Assembly: GCF_001029445.1 (NCBI RefSeq)
Contig: NZ_LDOT01000034.1
Location: 62,001-126,000 of the forward strand
Direction: 5' to 3'
Length of the DNA stretch: 64,000 nt
From: Photobacterium aquae
GTDB lineage: Bacteria; Pseudomonadota; Gammaproteobacteria; Enterobacterales; Vibrionaceae
Part shown: in pieces, positions 17,840-26,874 of the stretch
Layout of the letters: the number at the start of each line of letters is the position of its first letter
How positions within the stretch are numbered: the first letter of the stretch is position 1
Translations under genes and position numbers: made by a program
Notes under the pieces: generated by a model
Seen by the model: the letters and a program-made list of their open reading frames with translations, nothing else
What the model was told of the DNA's origin: nothing
Databases searched by the model: none

Positions 17840-19324
17840 TTATTTAATTGTAGCAAACATATCAGCCCATTCCGGCCACAGCTTGCCAAGATCCATATGT
17901 GCTTCAAGCGTGTCGGCCAATCGATCAATATGTTGTTCACGAAGCAGGTCAAAATCCGGTGTTTTAGTCGCTTCCAACCCAGCCCATGCCAAAATCGCAT
18001 CACAGGCTTCAGGCTGCTCGAAAATACCATGCAAATACGTGCCGAAAACTTGGCCATCAATACCAATCTGTCCATCGGGGCCATCAGTCAACATAATCGG
18101 CGCATCAGCCTTAACGCCTTGCGTCACCCCAGCATGGATCTCATACCCTCGAACGTCAACCGCTGCCTGCTCTGGCATCACCAACTTACCTGTCACGCGC
18201 TTGAGTTGCTTATGGGGTTCAAGCACCGTCGATGTCTGCAGATATCCAAGCCCTTCGCTGCTGCCCGGTTCACCCTCGATGCCATCAGGATCTGCAATCG
18301 ACTCACCCAGCATCTGGTAGCCGCCACAAATTCCCATCACCTTGCCACCCAACCGCAAATGACGCGCAATCTGCTTATCCCACCCCTGCTCTTTCAAATA
18401 CGCCAAATCACTGCGAACACTTTTCGTTCCCGGAATAATAATCAGATCCGAAGGCGGGATTTGCTGCCCTTTACCGACAAATTGCAGGTTAACCTGCGGG
18501 TGCATCCGCAATGGATCGAAATCGGTGTGATTGCTGACCCGCGTAAGCACAGGAACAGAAACACGCAGTGGGTTTTCATCGCTATCGACCTGCTGGGCAT
18601 TAATGGCATCTTCCGCTTCCAGCATCAAACCGTGCAAGTATGGCAGTACACCCAAAACCGGTTTACCTGTCTTCTCTTCCAGCCATTCCAGACCATTTTC
18701 CAGCAACTTGATATCGCCACGGAAACGGTTGATAACAAACCCTTTCACCCGCGCCTGCTCTGATTCAGACAACAACGCCAGTGTACCGTACAAATGGGCA
18801 AAGACGCCGCCACGATCAATATCAGCCACGATAATCACCGGCACATCAGCCTTTTCGGCAAAGCCCATATTGGCCACATCATTTTCTCGCAAGTTGATCT
18901 CAGCCGGGCTTCCCGCACCTTCGATAATCACAGTCTGGTATTCCTGCTGCAACAAAGCAAAGGACTCCATGATAGGCCCCATAACCACTTTCTTGTAGTT
19001 GTGGTAACCCACTGCATCCATATCTGCCAGCGCCTTACCCTGTACAATTACTTGTGCGCCGGTATCGGTATTTGGCTTTAGCAATACCGGATTCATATGT
19101 ACGGTAGGCTCAATGCCACATGCTTGCGCCTGTACGGCCTGTGCGCGGCCTATTTCACCACCATCCAGCGTTACAGCGCTGTTCAATGCCATATTCTGCG
19201 ATTTAAACGGGGCAACATGGATATTTTTGCGTGCCAATACCCGGCATAGACCTGCGGCCAATACACTTTTTCCAGCATCGGACGTAGTCCCCTGAACCAT
19301 CAGGGCTTGAGTGGTAGATTGCAT
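17840..19324 (-). CDS. cobQ: Cobyric acid synthase
   Basis: This 494-residue enzyme amidates the b, d, e and g carboxylates of adenosylcobyrinic diamide using glutamine and ATP. The N-terminal dethiobiotin-synthetase-like domain has MVQGTTSDAGKS as P-loop and LLKPNTDTGAQVIVQG. The C-terminal glutaminase domain has the nucleophile Cys in VMGICGGYQMLG and a His in YLHGIF. The start at 19324 is chosen because the cobC stop lies 11 bases upstream and the N-terminus then matches the family; the frame stays open 17 codons further into cobC. It is the last gene of cobU-cobC-cobQ. Confidence 0.95.
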   Translation of the reverse strand: MQSTTQALMVQGTTSDAGKSVLAAGLCRVLARKNIHVAPFKSQNMALNSAVTLDGGEIGRAQAVQAQACGIEPTVHMNPVLLKPNTDTGAQVIVQGKALADMDAVGYHNYKKVVMGPIMESFALLQQEYQTVIIEGAGSPAEINLRENDVANMGFAEKADVPVIIVADIDRGGVFAHLYGTLALLSESEQARVKGFVINRFRGDIKLLENGLEWLEEKTGKPVLGVLPYLHGLMLEAEDAINAQQVDSDENPLRVSVPVLTRVSNHTDFDPLRMHPQVNLQFVGKGQQIPPSDLIIIPGTKSVRSDLAYLKEQGWDKQIARHLRLGGKVMGICGGYQMLGESIADPDGIEGEPGSSEGLGYLQTSTVLEPHKQLKRVTGKLVMPEQAAVDVRGYEIHAGVTQGVKADAPIMLTDGPDGQIGIDGQVFGTYLHGIFEQPEACDAILAWAGLEATKTPDFDLLREQHIDRLADTLEAHMDLGKLWPEWADMFATIK

Positions 19325-19335
19325 GAGTGTCTCAC

Positions 19336-20004
19336 TTAAAATTGTTGCTGAATTGGCCACTGAATTTGCGGCCAATGCTGTCCTTGTTGATCGGTAAATA
19401 CCGTGACGCGGTAACGAGCCGCATAAGGTAATTCAATGCGGTGCAAATAATTGGCATTTTGTGGCAGTTCAAGCAGGAGCCGCAGGAGTTGCTTCATCAC
19501 CCCTGCATGGGTAACCACCAGCAGACGCTTGCCCAACTGCTCACTAAGCAAGCACTGCCATGCTTTAGCGATACGCGTATCAAAAGCCTCTAATGACTCT
19601 CCACCATGGGGGTTACCTAGCCATGGGTTTTCCCAGTATTTTGCCAGCGTAGAGCCATGCTTATCCCACAGCGACTGATGGCTCTGGCCATCCCAGTCAC
19701 CAAAATTCATTTCCATCCATTGGGGATTGAGGCTCAAGGGTTGTCGGCACTTTTCAGCAAAAGACTGCGCAAAATGGCTGCAACGCTGAAGGGGAGAGCT
19801 GATCACCGTTTCGATGTCATCCAAACCAAGCACCGCCTGCTCCATTTGCATCATTCCTGTCTCGGTTATCACAAAATCTGTATGACCCCGCAAACAGCCA
19901 TGTCCATCCGGTAGGCCGTGCCTTAAAAAGTCTACTCTCGTATAAACACCATGCGGCAAAGCGGCTTTGTCCTGCCCGTCTTGGTTTTGCTCTGGGTTGG
20001 CCAT
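19336..20004 (-). CDS. cobC: Alpha-ribazole phosphatase (histidine phosphatase family)
   Basis: The 222-residue cytoplasmic enzyme would remove the 5'-phosphate of alpha-ribazole phosphate in assembly of the cobalamin nucleotide loop. It has the histidine phosphatase signature VDFLRHGLPD, the second-site segment SSPLQRCSHFA, and the late catalytic VVTHAGVMK. The assignment to CobC over a generic phosphoglycerate mutase-like protein rests on its position between cobU and cobQ. AAGGGAGAG precedes the start. It follows cobU by 27 bases. Confidence 0.9.
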   Translation of the reverse strand: MANPEQNQDGQDKAALPHGVYTRVDFLRHGLPDGHGCLRGHTDFVITETGMMQMEQAVLGLDDIETVISSPLQRCSHFAQSFAEKCRQPLSLNPQWMEMNFGDWDGQSHQSLWDKHGSTLAKYWENPWLGNPHGGESLEAFDTRIAKAWQCLLSEQLGKRLLVVTHAGVMKQLLRLLLELPQNANYLHRIELPYAARYRVTVFTDQQGQHWPQIQWPIQQQF

Positions 20005-20031
20005 ATGTATGCTCTCCCTTTGATGAGGTGA

Positions 20032-20565
20032 CTATGCGAATGCTGGGCCTTTTAGTACCTGCGATAGCCCTGCCGTCACAAACGTAACGCGATCGACTTG
20101 CTGGGCGATGGCTTGATGCAGCCAACCGCTCTGGTCAACAAACTGGCGGGATACCTGACCAAGCGGCACAATCCCCTGACCGACCTCGTTGCTGACCATA
20201 ATAACGCGGCATTGCGCACCGGCTAGGGCTACAAGCAGCTCTGATTTATACTCGGCCCAAGGCTGAGGAAAATCATCATTAAACAGACAATTGGTCAACC
20301 ACAGTGTCAGGCAGTCAATCAACACGCAATACTCGGGCTTGTTGTACGTCCGGATCACCCTCGCCAGATCAACGGGCTCTTCAACCAATAGCCACTCTGC
20401 CGGGCGATCCTGCTGGTGGCGCTGAATACGTTCGGCCATTTCGTCATCGTCGGCTGTGGCTGTTGCCACATACACAACCTTCAACCCTGACGCCATTGCC
20501 AACTGTTCGGCCAGCCGGCTTTTGCCTGAACGGGCACCGCCTAATACCAACTCTGTCGTTACCAC
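20032..20565 (-). CDS. cobU: Bifunctional adenosylcobinamide kinase/guanylyltransferase
   Basis: The 177-residue enzyme phosphorylates adenosylcobinamide and then transfers GMP to it. Walker A GGARSGKS is near the N-terminus. VVYVATATADDDEMAERIQRH includes the substrate His region, and VLIDCLTLWLTN and VSNEVGQGIVP are family signatures. The start is GTG at 20565 after GAAGGG. It heads the cob cluster. The expected partner cobS is not present in this window, and no cobalamin riboswitch was recognised upstream. Confidence 0.94.
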   Translation of the reverse strand: MVTTELVLGGARSGKSRLAEQLAMASGLKVVYVATATADDDEMAERIQRHQQDRPAEWLLVEEPVDLARVIRTYNKPEYCVLIDCLTLWLTNCLFNDDFPQPWAEYKSELLVALAGAQCRVIMVSNEVGQGIVPLGQVSRQFVDQSGWLHQAIAQQVDRVTFVTAGLSQVLKGPAFA

Positions 20566-20823
20566 TTCTAACCCTTCTTTTTACCGCCATTTAACTATTG
20601 CGGCATTTTAGCGAATGGCTTCCCCATCAACGAGTACTTTCGTGAAAGCCAACTACAAATGTGAGAGATAGAACCAACGAGCCCGCGATCCACCTAACGA
20701 TCGCAAAAAGTTGAAAATGAACGGAATCTGAATATCCAACTCATCAATAGTTCAGTCTGTTGGGTGTTTAATAGAACCATCAAGACAACATGACTTCAAC
20801 ACCCCACATAGGAAGACCAAATT

Positions 20824-21201
20824 ATGATTAAGAAAACAATTATCACTATCGCTACCGCAGCCATCATCCTACCTACCGCCGTTTTTGCTGGTGAGCATAA
20901 CCAAAAAGAAGATCGCATTGTCAGCTATAACGGCCCTGTAGAAACCGTCACTGTTGCTTCGCTAATGGAAAACAACAGCATGTTTGCCGAAACCAAAGCC
21001 GTTGTTGAAGGAACGCTTATCAAGCAGATCAGCGCCGATACTTTTATCTTCAGCGATGGCAAAGACACAATCCAAATCGAGCTAGATGACGACATCATTG
21101 TTCCACATGCTATCGACGCCAACACTAAAGTCCGTCTATTTGGTGAATTTGAAGGCGGCAACACACCAGAGATTGAAGTAGATCAGCTTCAAGTTCTGTA
21201 A
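20824..21201 (+). CDS. YgiW/YdeI family stress OB-fold protein
   Basis: The 125-residue periplasmic protein has a Sec signal peptide ending VFAGEH (about residue 22) and a bacterial OB-fold: TVASLMENNSMFAETKAVVEGTLIKQI, then FIFSDGKDTIQIELDDD and VRLFGEFEGG. Relatives such as YgiW and YdeI are linked to stress tolerance and to peptide and peroxide resistance. AGGAAG gives the ribosome binding site. It is monocistronic with a strong terminator downstream. Confidence 0.88.
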   Translation: MIKKTIITIATAAIILPTAVFAGEHNQKEDRIVSYNGPVETVTVASLMENNSMFAETKAVVEGTLIKQISADTFIFSDGKDTIQIELDDDIIVPHAIDANTKVRLFGEFEGGNTPEIEVDQLQVL

Positions 21202-21281
21202 CTACGACGAACGTTTCCACTGCATTATTTCGTTACGCCTGTTGCGTAAAATAGATTCCAAGCCACTGAGTCTTTTGCCTT

Positions 21282-21307
21282 GCCCCGCCAAATTGCGGGG
21301 CTTTTTT
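21282..21307 (+). terminator. Rho-independent terminator after YgiW-like gene
   Basis: A 7-bp GC-only stem (21282-21288 with 21295-21301), a 6-nt loop and six T residues form a classic terminator 80 bases after the stop codon. Confidence 0.9.
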
Positions 21308-21447
21308 CATCAATCTTCTGTTCATTTTTTGATACCTTTCACACCGCCAATCTGCAATATTTGCAAACAATTCAGAGTCTGAATAAATAAGCGCTGGTGC
21401 TAAAATCATCACCAGTTTGAGCAACCACCCTCAACGAAAGGCCAACA

Positions 21448-22266
21448 ATGTCAGATTCATTGCTATTCCATAAAACCTATCTGCACCCTACTAGCAAAGA
21501 TTGGGTAGTCTTCGTCCATGGGGCCGGGGGAAGCTCGTCGATTTGGTTCAAGCAACTCAAAGCATTTAAGCCCCACTTTAACCTGCTGCTGCTGGATCTC
21601 CGCGGGCATGGTCGCTCAAACAACATGTTCAGAGACATGGTTAAGAACCCCTATACCTTCAAGACCGTTACAACTGACATTGTTCAGGTTCTCAACCATC
21701 TCAAAATTCAATCAGCCCACTTTGTCGGGATCTCCCTTGGCACTATCATCATCCGGAATTTGGCTGAGCTCGCCCCTGAGCGAGTCACATCCATGGTACT
21801 GGGCGGAGCCGTCACTCGTTTGAATACCCGCTCTCAGGCTCTGGTTAAAGCAGGCAACCTTTGCAAGCATATCATCCCTTATATGTGGCTCTACCGCTTG
21901 TTTGCCTATGTCGTGATGCCGCAGAAAAATCAGCGCGAATCACGGCTTCTGTTTGTTAATGAAGCCAAGAAACTATGCCAAAAGGAATTCAAACGCTGGT
22001 TTAAATTAGCGGCAGACGTAAACCCGCTAATGCGTTATTTCAAAGAAAAAGATTTGTCGATCCCTACCCTCTATCTGATGGGTGACAAAGACTACATGTT
22101 TATTAAACCCGTCAAAGAAATGGTGACATGTCACCCATTCAGCAAATTGACCGAATTTGAAAACTGTGGCCATGTCTGCAACGTCGAAAAGCCTGAAGAA
22201 TTCAACGCCCACACGATTGCGTTTATTCAACAAAACATTAATAACAAACAACAAATTGCAGCCTGA
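21448..22266 (+). CDS. Alpha/beta hydrolase
   Basis: The 272-residue cytoplasmic hydrolase has the oxyanion motif VHGAGGSSS, the nucleophile elbow GISLG with Ser96, an Asp in MGDKDYM and the catalytic His in CGHVCNVE. The triad is therefore complete. The cap region is basic and aromatic (residues about 140-200). The substrate cannot be named. AAAGG precedes the start. It converges with a second, unrelated alpha/beta hydrolase across a shared terminator. Confidence 0.87.
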   Translation: MSDSLLFHKTYLHPTSKDWVVFVHGAGGSSSIWFKQLKAFKPHFNLLLLDLRGHGRSNNMFRDMVKNPYTFKTVTTDIVQVLNHLKIQSAHFVGISLGTIIIRNLAELAPERVTSMVLGGAVTRLNTRSQALVKAGNLCKHIIPYMWLYRLFAYVVMPQKNQRESRLLFVNEAKKLCQKEFKRWFKLAADVNPLMRYFKEKDLSIPTLYLMGDKDYMFIKPVKEMVTCHPFSKLTEFENCGHVCNVEKPEEFNAHTIAFIQQNINNKQQIAA

Positions 22267-22290
22267 CCACTAACCATCCAGCTAAAAAAC

Positions 22291-22316
22291 AAAAAGCAGC
22301 GTTTTCGCTGCTTTTT
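22291..22316. terminator. Bidirectional terminator between two hydrolase genes
   Basis: An 11-bp stem (22291-22301 with 22306-22316), a tetraloop and A/T runs on both sides serve the two convergent hydrolase genes. Confidence 0.88.
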
Positions 22317-22345
22317 ATTCATCGTTACATACTTTTTTGTAAGGC

Positions 22346-23149
22346 CTACAGATGCTTTGCCAAAAAAGCCTCTAAATGCTTGGTCACTATTTCTGGCTGC
22401 TCCAGATTACTAATATGACCTGCATTAGGAATCAAGACAAACTCACTGCCCGTTATACCATCATGCATTAGCTGTGACTCCAATACCGGGCGCATTCGGT
22501 CTTGCGCTCCAACCATAATACACGTTGGCAGTGCAAACATTTCAGCATCTTCGAACATATCTCGACGACCAAAAATCATCCTGCCCGCTTTTGCCAAAGC
22601 CAATGCCTGTTCTCCATTGGCTGCCAGCAACGGTTGGCGGAATTGCTCTACAAGAGCAGATACCGGACTCGTCCCGAACTGTCTAACGGTAAAGAAATCG
22701 GCAGTATCTGGCAAAATCGACTTTTGTGCTTCCATTTGCTTGATCAAATCGAAGTACTGGGTATGAACAACTTCCGGCTCTAGCCCTACGAAAGTATCCA
22801 TCAAAACCAGCGCCCTAACCCGAGACGGTACCTTAATCACCATTTCAGTTGCCCACATACCGCCTGACGACAAACCCACCAAGCTGAATTCGTCAATCTC
22901 CAACTCATCGAGCAATGCCAGCACATCATCGGCATAATCAGCCAGAGTCCGAGTCTGAACCGGCGCAGGCTGAGACTGACCATGCCCCCAAAAGTCAGGC
23001 ACGATACAGCGGTATGACTGGCTCAGAGCCTCGATTTGGGGAGCCCACATCCGACTGTCCCACATATAACTATGGCCAAATACCAGCACAGGACCGGTTC
23101 CTTGATCCAGATAATGCATCGTGCTTGCATTAACCGTAAATGTCGCCAT
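22346..23149 (-). CDS. Alpha/beta hydrolase
   Basis: The 267-residue protein resembles 3-oxoadipate enol-lactonase-type hydrolases. It has FGHSYMWDSRMW at the oxyanion site, the elbow GLSSGG with Ser94, an Asp in VGAQDRMRPV and the catalytic His in NAGHISNLEQP. No signal peptide is seen. GGAAAAG precedes the ATG. It is downstream of the MATE gene in the opposite sense of the first hydrolase. The substrate is unknown. Confidence 0.88.
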   Translation of the reverse strand: MATFTVNASTMHYLDQGTGPVLVFGHSYMWDSRMWAPQIEALSQSYRCIVPDFWGHGQSQPAPVQTRTLADYADDVLALLDELEIDEFSLVGLSSGGMWATEMVIKVPSRVRALVLMDTFVGLEPEVVHTQYFDLIKQMEAQKSILPDTADFFTVRQFGTSPVSALVEQFRQPLLAANGEQALALAKAGRMIFGRRDMFEDAEMFALPTCIMVGAQDRMRPVLESQLMHDGITGSEFVLIPNAGHISNLEQPEIVTKHLEAFLAKHL

Positions 23150-23232
23150 TACTCTTTTCCTTCAACTGCTTATTCATACTTACTGTACGGTTCATCAAGT
23201 ACATTGTCGATATTGCCGAGGCAAAGACACCT

Positions 23233-24588
23233 CTAGATCGAGGCATCTGGACAGAACTTCGCCGCTACACGCTTCACGCCTTGCTGATATAACACCCACG
23301 CTAGCACTCCGGCGAAAACGTTGCCCACCATCGCCCCAATGAAAATCCCCTTAAGTCCCAGTAATTGCGCTCCCAGCCATAGGATTGGCAAGAAACAGAC
23401 AAACAAACGCAACGAAGAAATGACAAGCGCCCTCATCGGCATCGCCAACGCATTACAAATTGACACCATCAACATGCAAACGCCAAGCGGCCCCAGGCTG
23501 ATAGGCACCCATACCAAGTGGACTGACAAAACATCGGAAACTGCCTTCTCGCTCGCAAGCATCTGGCTCAACCAAGGAGAAGAGATATACAACAAAACGG
23601 CAATGGCAAGTTGCCATAACAACACAAACTTCACCGCTATCTTTATCAAGGCCTGAATACGCGGCATATCCCCATTGCCCAGCATCCGCCCGACCATTGG
23701 CGGCATTGACATCGTCAAAGCCAATACCGTCACGATAGCAAAGAATTCCATGCGGGAGCCTAATGCCCATGCAGCAACTGTCGCCGCACCAAAACCAGCA
23801 ACCAACTTGGTTGCCAGCATAGACGACAATGGTGGCAGTAATTGGCTCAGCATTGCTGGTGCCATAATATTCGCCAATTCTTTCATCGATGCTGGCACAT
23901 CAAGGTCATGCCAGTTCATGCTCATCCAGTGTTTTCCCAGCACCTTGGGATAAACAATAACAATACCGATACCGAAAGCAGCTACCGTCGCCCATGCCGC
24001 CCCCACCAGCCCCATATCCAACGTAAAGATGAACAATGGGTCAAGGCCCATATTCAATACGCTGGTCACAACCATCAAACTACCTGGGAGCATAGTATTT
24101 CCGTTTGCCCGACACAGACTGTAAGCAAAGTAAAGCATCGCCCCTGTCCATGAACTCAACAACCATACCGGCCAGTATTCATCCACCACGGGGTAGACCT
24201 CAGGTGGAGCACTCAAGAGCTGTAAAATAGGCGCTCGAACAAACCAGATTAACAAACAAATAGCAAATACGCTGATCGCCCCGGTAACTACCACCAAACC
24301 ACCGAGCTGCTTAGCCCGTTCATTATCACCCTGTCCCAGTACCCGAGATATCAGGGATGTGGTGGCAATACCTAATCCCACTTGCAAGCCGATAATCACC
24401 ATCTGCATTGGCAGGGTAAACCCCTGTGCAGCCAGCGGTAATATCCCTAACTGACCAATAAACGCACTATCAACCAACTGAAAACTCATCAACGACAACA
24501 CACCAAACATCATTGGCCATGTCATCTTAAATAACTGGTGACCCAATGCGCTGTCGGTACATTGTTCGCCTATCTTTTCTCTCATCAT
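23233..24588 (-). CDS. MATE family multidrug efflux transporter
   Basis: This 451-residue inner-membrane protein has twelve predicted helices in two repeated halves. It starts with a helix carrying TWPMMFGVLSLMSFQLVDSAFIGQLG, the typical first MATE helix, followed by LPLAAQGFTLP. Such proteins export cationic drugs or metabolites using Na+ or H+ gradients. Two adjacent ATG codons open the gene, and the ribosome binding site (AAGGAT) is rather distant. The hydrolase gene lies 83 bases downstream on the same strand. Confidence 0.9.
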   Translation of the reverse strand: MMREKIGEQCTDSALGHQLFKMTWPMMFGVLSLMSFQLVDSAFIGQLGILPLAAQGFTLPMQMVIIGLQVGLGIATTSLISRVLGQGDNERAKQLGGLVVVTGAISVFAICLLIWFVRAPILQLLSAPPEVYPVVDEYWPVWLLSSWTGAMLYFAYSLCRANGNTMLPGSLMVVTSVLNMGLDPLFIFTLDMGLVGAAWATVAAFGIGIVIVYPKVLGKHWMSMNWHDLDVPASMKELANIMAPAMLSQLLPPLSSMLATKLVAGFGAATVAAWALGSRMEFFAIVTVLALTMSMPPMVGRMLGNGDMPRIQALIKIAVKFVLLWQLAIAVLLYISSPWLSQMLASEKAVSDVLSVHLVWVPISLGPLGVCMLMVSICNALAMPMRALVISSLRLFVCFLPILWLGAQLLGLKGIFIGAMVGNVFAGVLAWVLYQQGVKRVAAKFCPDASI

Positions 24589-24725
24589 TTATTTTTTTAT
24601 ATCCTTTAGCCTGCACTCACCGCCTAAACAAACGGTCAGGCCGAGACGAACCGACACGTTGCATTAAAGTTTATACCCAGAAGACGCCATCAGACGGAAT
24701 TACAATATATCTAACTCGATTGCGA

Positions 24726-24763
24726 CCAAAAACAAAAGCCCCGACAGTACGACTATCAGGGCT
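24726..24763 (-). terminator. Rho-independent terminator of MazG-like gene
   Basis: On the minus strand an 11-bp stem (24763-24753 with 24747-24737) includes two G-U wobbles that pair only in minus-strand RNA. It is followed by a T-rich tail. This fixes the direction and assigns it to the gene at 24794-25372. Confidence 0.82.
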
Positions 24764-24793
24764 TCTATTCTAAGTGCTAAGAATTACGCTTTG

Positions 24794-25372
24794 TTACGCT
24801 GTAACTAATTTCACCAAATCCGCAGGGCGGTAATAAATTGACTTCAATACTTTACCTTGGCGGATCAGCTTATCGCCTAGATCAACGTCTTTACCACATT
24901 TTGCAATGATGTATTCGCCTTTTACGCTACCGACAATTTCAACACCTTGCTTAACGTAATGAGCTTGAGTCTCTTCAAATTCAGACTCGTTGCGGCATAC
25001 CTTGCTCATGTTGCTTGAGTGAACTTCGTCCCAACAAGCCACAAAATCAAAACCCAAACGCTGGGCAATTTGCAGCAACAGATCGATCAGGTAGCTAATA
25101 CCCATGTTCGACTCAACCTTATCATCGCCCAAATGAACAAGGCGGCCCATCAGTACATATACCGAATCAACAATAGCATCCGCTCGCTCAACCAAAGAAT
25201 CAGCTTCAGCCAGTTCGGTTAGCTCTTCGACGGCCAATGATGTGTGCAACGCATCTGACTGCTCGTTCAAGGTTGATGGCGACTCAATATCCAAATCAAA
25301 TGTACTGCGGAATTCGCGGATATCGCGGTACAGGTGGTCAAACAACGCTTGATCTAATACAGACAGCTTCAT
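24794..25372 (-). CDS. MazG-like nucleoside triphosphate pyrophosphohydrolase family protein
   Basis: The 192-residue protein has an all-alpha NTP-PPase core. VEELTELAEADSLVERADAIVDSVYVLMG holds the EExxE...ExxD metal-binding pattern of MazG/PRA-PH-like enzymes, which release pyrophosphate from (d)NTPs. After residue 120 a short unclassified domain with several Cys and charged residues follows, ending KSIYYRPADLVKLV. AAGGAAAA precedes the start. It may clean damaged nucleotides, but the substrate is not known. Confidence 0.82.
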   Translation of the reverse strand: MKLSVLDQALFDHLYRDIREFRSTFDLDIESPSTLNEQSDALHTSLAVEELTELAEADSLVERADAIVDSVYVLMGRLVHLGDDKVESNMGISYLIDLLLQIAQRLGFDFVACWDEVHSSNMSKVCRNESEFEETQAHYVKQGVEIVGSVKGEYIIAKCGKDVDLGDKLIRQGKVLKSIYYRPADLVKLVTA

Positions 25373-25780
25373 GCAATTTTCCTTTAGTTGATCGACGGCA
25401 ACTTGTGATCACGAGTCACCGTAATAGAGCACTTTTCTCGGGGCAACACACGGCAATACCAAAAAATGAACACGGTATGTCGGTCACGACCTGTAACCAC
25501 AGGCTTGACTATCGTGAACAACCTATATCACTCGCCGGAAAAGTTTGAATCGGCGATTATATCTGATTTAGCTCGCATTTGGGATACTCCTATAAAAGCA
25601 TCTTTCCCAATTTCGCCTCTAGCAACTTAAAGAACGCAAGGTCACAGAAATTGTCGTTAAAATAGTGCCAAGCAAAAAACAATGCCACTAGTTGCTTATA
25701 TATGTTAAAGGGATCACACGCAACGTCAGTAATATGACGTATACTCGCCATAAATCCAACACCAGCACCACGGAGGGTGT
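25373..25780. other. Intergenic region before zinc-ribbon gene
   Basis: About 400 bases without a supported gene. The right end holds a perfect palindrome and a TATACT -10 element, described separately. The left 300 bases show no gene, hairpin or repeat that I can support. Confidence 0.5.
25723..25745 (+). promoter_or_regulatory. Palindromic operator overlapping a -10 element
   Basis: ACGTCA (25723-25728), a 6-base spacer and TGACGT (25735-25740) form a perfect 18-bp dyad. A TATACT hexamer at 25740-25745 overlaps its last base. The ATG of the zinc-ribbon gene lies 36 bases further on. No convincing -35 is present, which would suit an activated promoter. Confidence 0.5.
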
Positions 25781-25927
25781 ATGTGCAAAAATTGTCAATC
25801 GAATCATAATAGTGTCCGAGTCAAGCGGACAATCATCGAGCGGAAAATCACCCATCGATTCCAATTAAAATATCGATGTGTAGAATGCAATAAGACTTAC
25901 TTTATCGGTATCGGCGAACAACCATAA
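25781..25927 (+). CDS. Zinc-ribbon microprotein
   Basis: This 48-residue gene starts MCKNCQSN and ends IGEQP. Two CxxC knuckles, CKNC at residues 2-5 and CVEC at 33-36, are separated by a basic stretch (VKRTIIERKITHR), as in zinc-ribbon domains. The second knuckle is followed by NKTYFIG, typical of a ribbon's last strand. A near-perfect ribosome binding site (CGGAGGG, 5 bases before ATG) supports real translation. The protein could be a transcription-associated ribbon or an RNA-binding factor. No family is recognised with certainty. Confidence 0.72.
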   Translation: MCKNCQSNHNSVRVKRTIIERKITHRFQLKYRCVECNKTYFIGIGEQP

Positions 25928-26031
25928 ATATCAATTGACGCTACAATATCCATCCATCATCAATATAACTACCCAAGCCCCCAAAAGCTCGGTACAGTAG
26001 TTTCTTTTATGAATCACGTTGGATGGAAATA

Positions 26032-26748
26032 ATGATCAGCGGCCACCGAGGTGCCAGAGCTCTGGCACCTGAAAATACACTGGCAGGGATGAACCTTGCA
26101 GCCGACTGCGGGGTAGAGTGGATTGAAATAGACACCCAGCTTAGCAAAGACGGAATTCCTGTTATTATCCATGACAAAACCGTCAACCGTTGCACCAATG
26201 GCAGAGGCAAGGTCGCAAGCCTTACCCTCGAACAACTGCAATCCCTTGATGCAGGAAGTTGGTTCGACCCGCACTTTGCAACAGAGACCATTCCGACCCT
26301 GTCACAAACCCTCGAGCTCTGTACCAACCGCGGTCTATCTCTCAACCTAGAAATTAAAATTTACCACCCGCGAGAAGCCGAACCTCTCATTGACGCCATC
26401 GCTGATGTCATCAAACAGCACAACTACCCTGCTGAGAAACTACTACTCTCTAGCTTCGACATCGCAACCCTTCAGCTATGCCAGACACATCTACCCGAAG
26501 TACGGCGTGGCTATATTTGCGATACGTGGAACAACAAGCGCCTTGCCAAATTAGCGAACCTCGACCTGTTTAGCATCCATATCGACCACCGGATCCTGAC
26601 CCCAGAGATTGCTGAAACCATCAAGCAGCAGGGCCTAATACTCAAGGTGTGGACTCTTAATGACCCATCACAGGCCGAACGCATGTATGGTATGGGGGTA
26701 GACAATATCATTACTGACAATCCCCCTCTGTTCATGGCAAAACAATAA
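26032..26748 (+). CDS. Glycerophosphodiester phosphodiesterase
   Basis: The 238-residue enzyme hydrolyses glycerophosphodiesters to glycerol 3-phosphate and an alcohol. It shows the GDPD motif SGHRGARALAPENT, the metal ligands in WIEIDTQLSKDGIPVIIHD, LNLEIK and the late VWTLNDPSQ with VDNIITDNP. There is no signal peptide, so it is a cytoplasmic UgpQ-like form. I chose the ATG at 26032 because TTGGATGGA precedes it; an ATG three codons upstream is also possible. It stands alone. Confidence 0.92.
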   Translation: MISGHRGARALAPENTLAGMNLAADCGVEWIEIDTQLSKDGIPVIIHDKTVNRCTNGRGKVASLTLEQLQSLDAGSWFDPHFATETIPTLSQTLELCTNRGLSLNLEIKIYHPREAEPLIDAIADVIKQHNYPAEKLLLSSFDIATLQLCQTHLPEVRRGYICDTWNNKRLAKLANLDLFSIHIDHRILTPEIAETIKQQGLILKVWTLNDPSQAERMYGMGVDNIITDNPPLFMAKQ

Positions 26749-26874
26749 CATCGAGAAATTCTGACGGCTGGGGCAAATGATTCAATTTGGTATTAAACTA
26801 GCATCTTCCAGTGACTGGGGTATAATCACCGACCATATTTTTTCAGGCCCAACCGTCTGCTTTAGGAAAAAAGA

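Noticed and set aside
17654..18763. A 369-codon open frame on the plus strand
   Set aside because: It runs antisense through cobQ, has low-complexity composition and no family resemblance. It is a shadow of the real minus-strand gene.
20566..20823. Cobalamin riboswitch upstream of cobU
   Set aside because: No B12-box-like sequence was found by eye. A covariance search would be needed to be sure.
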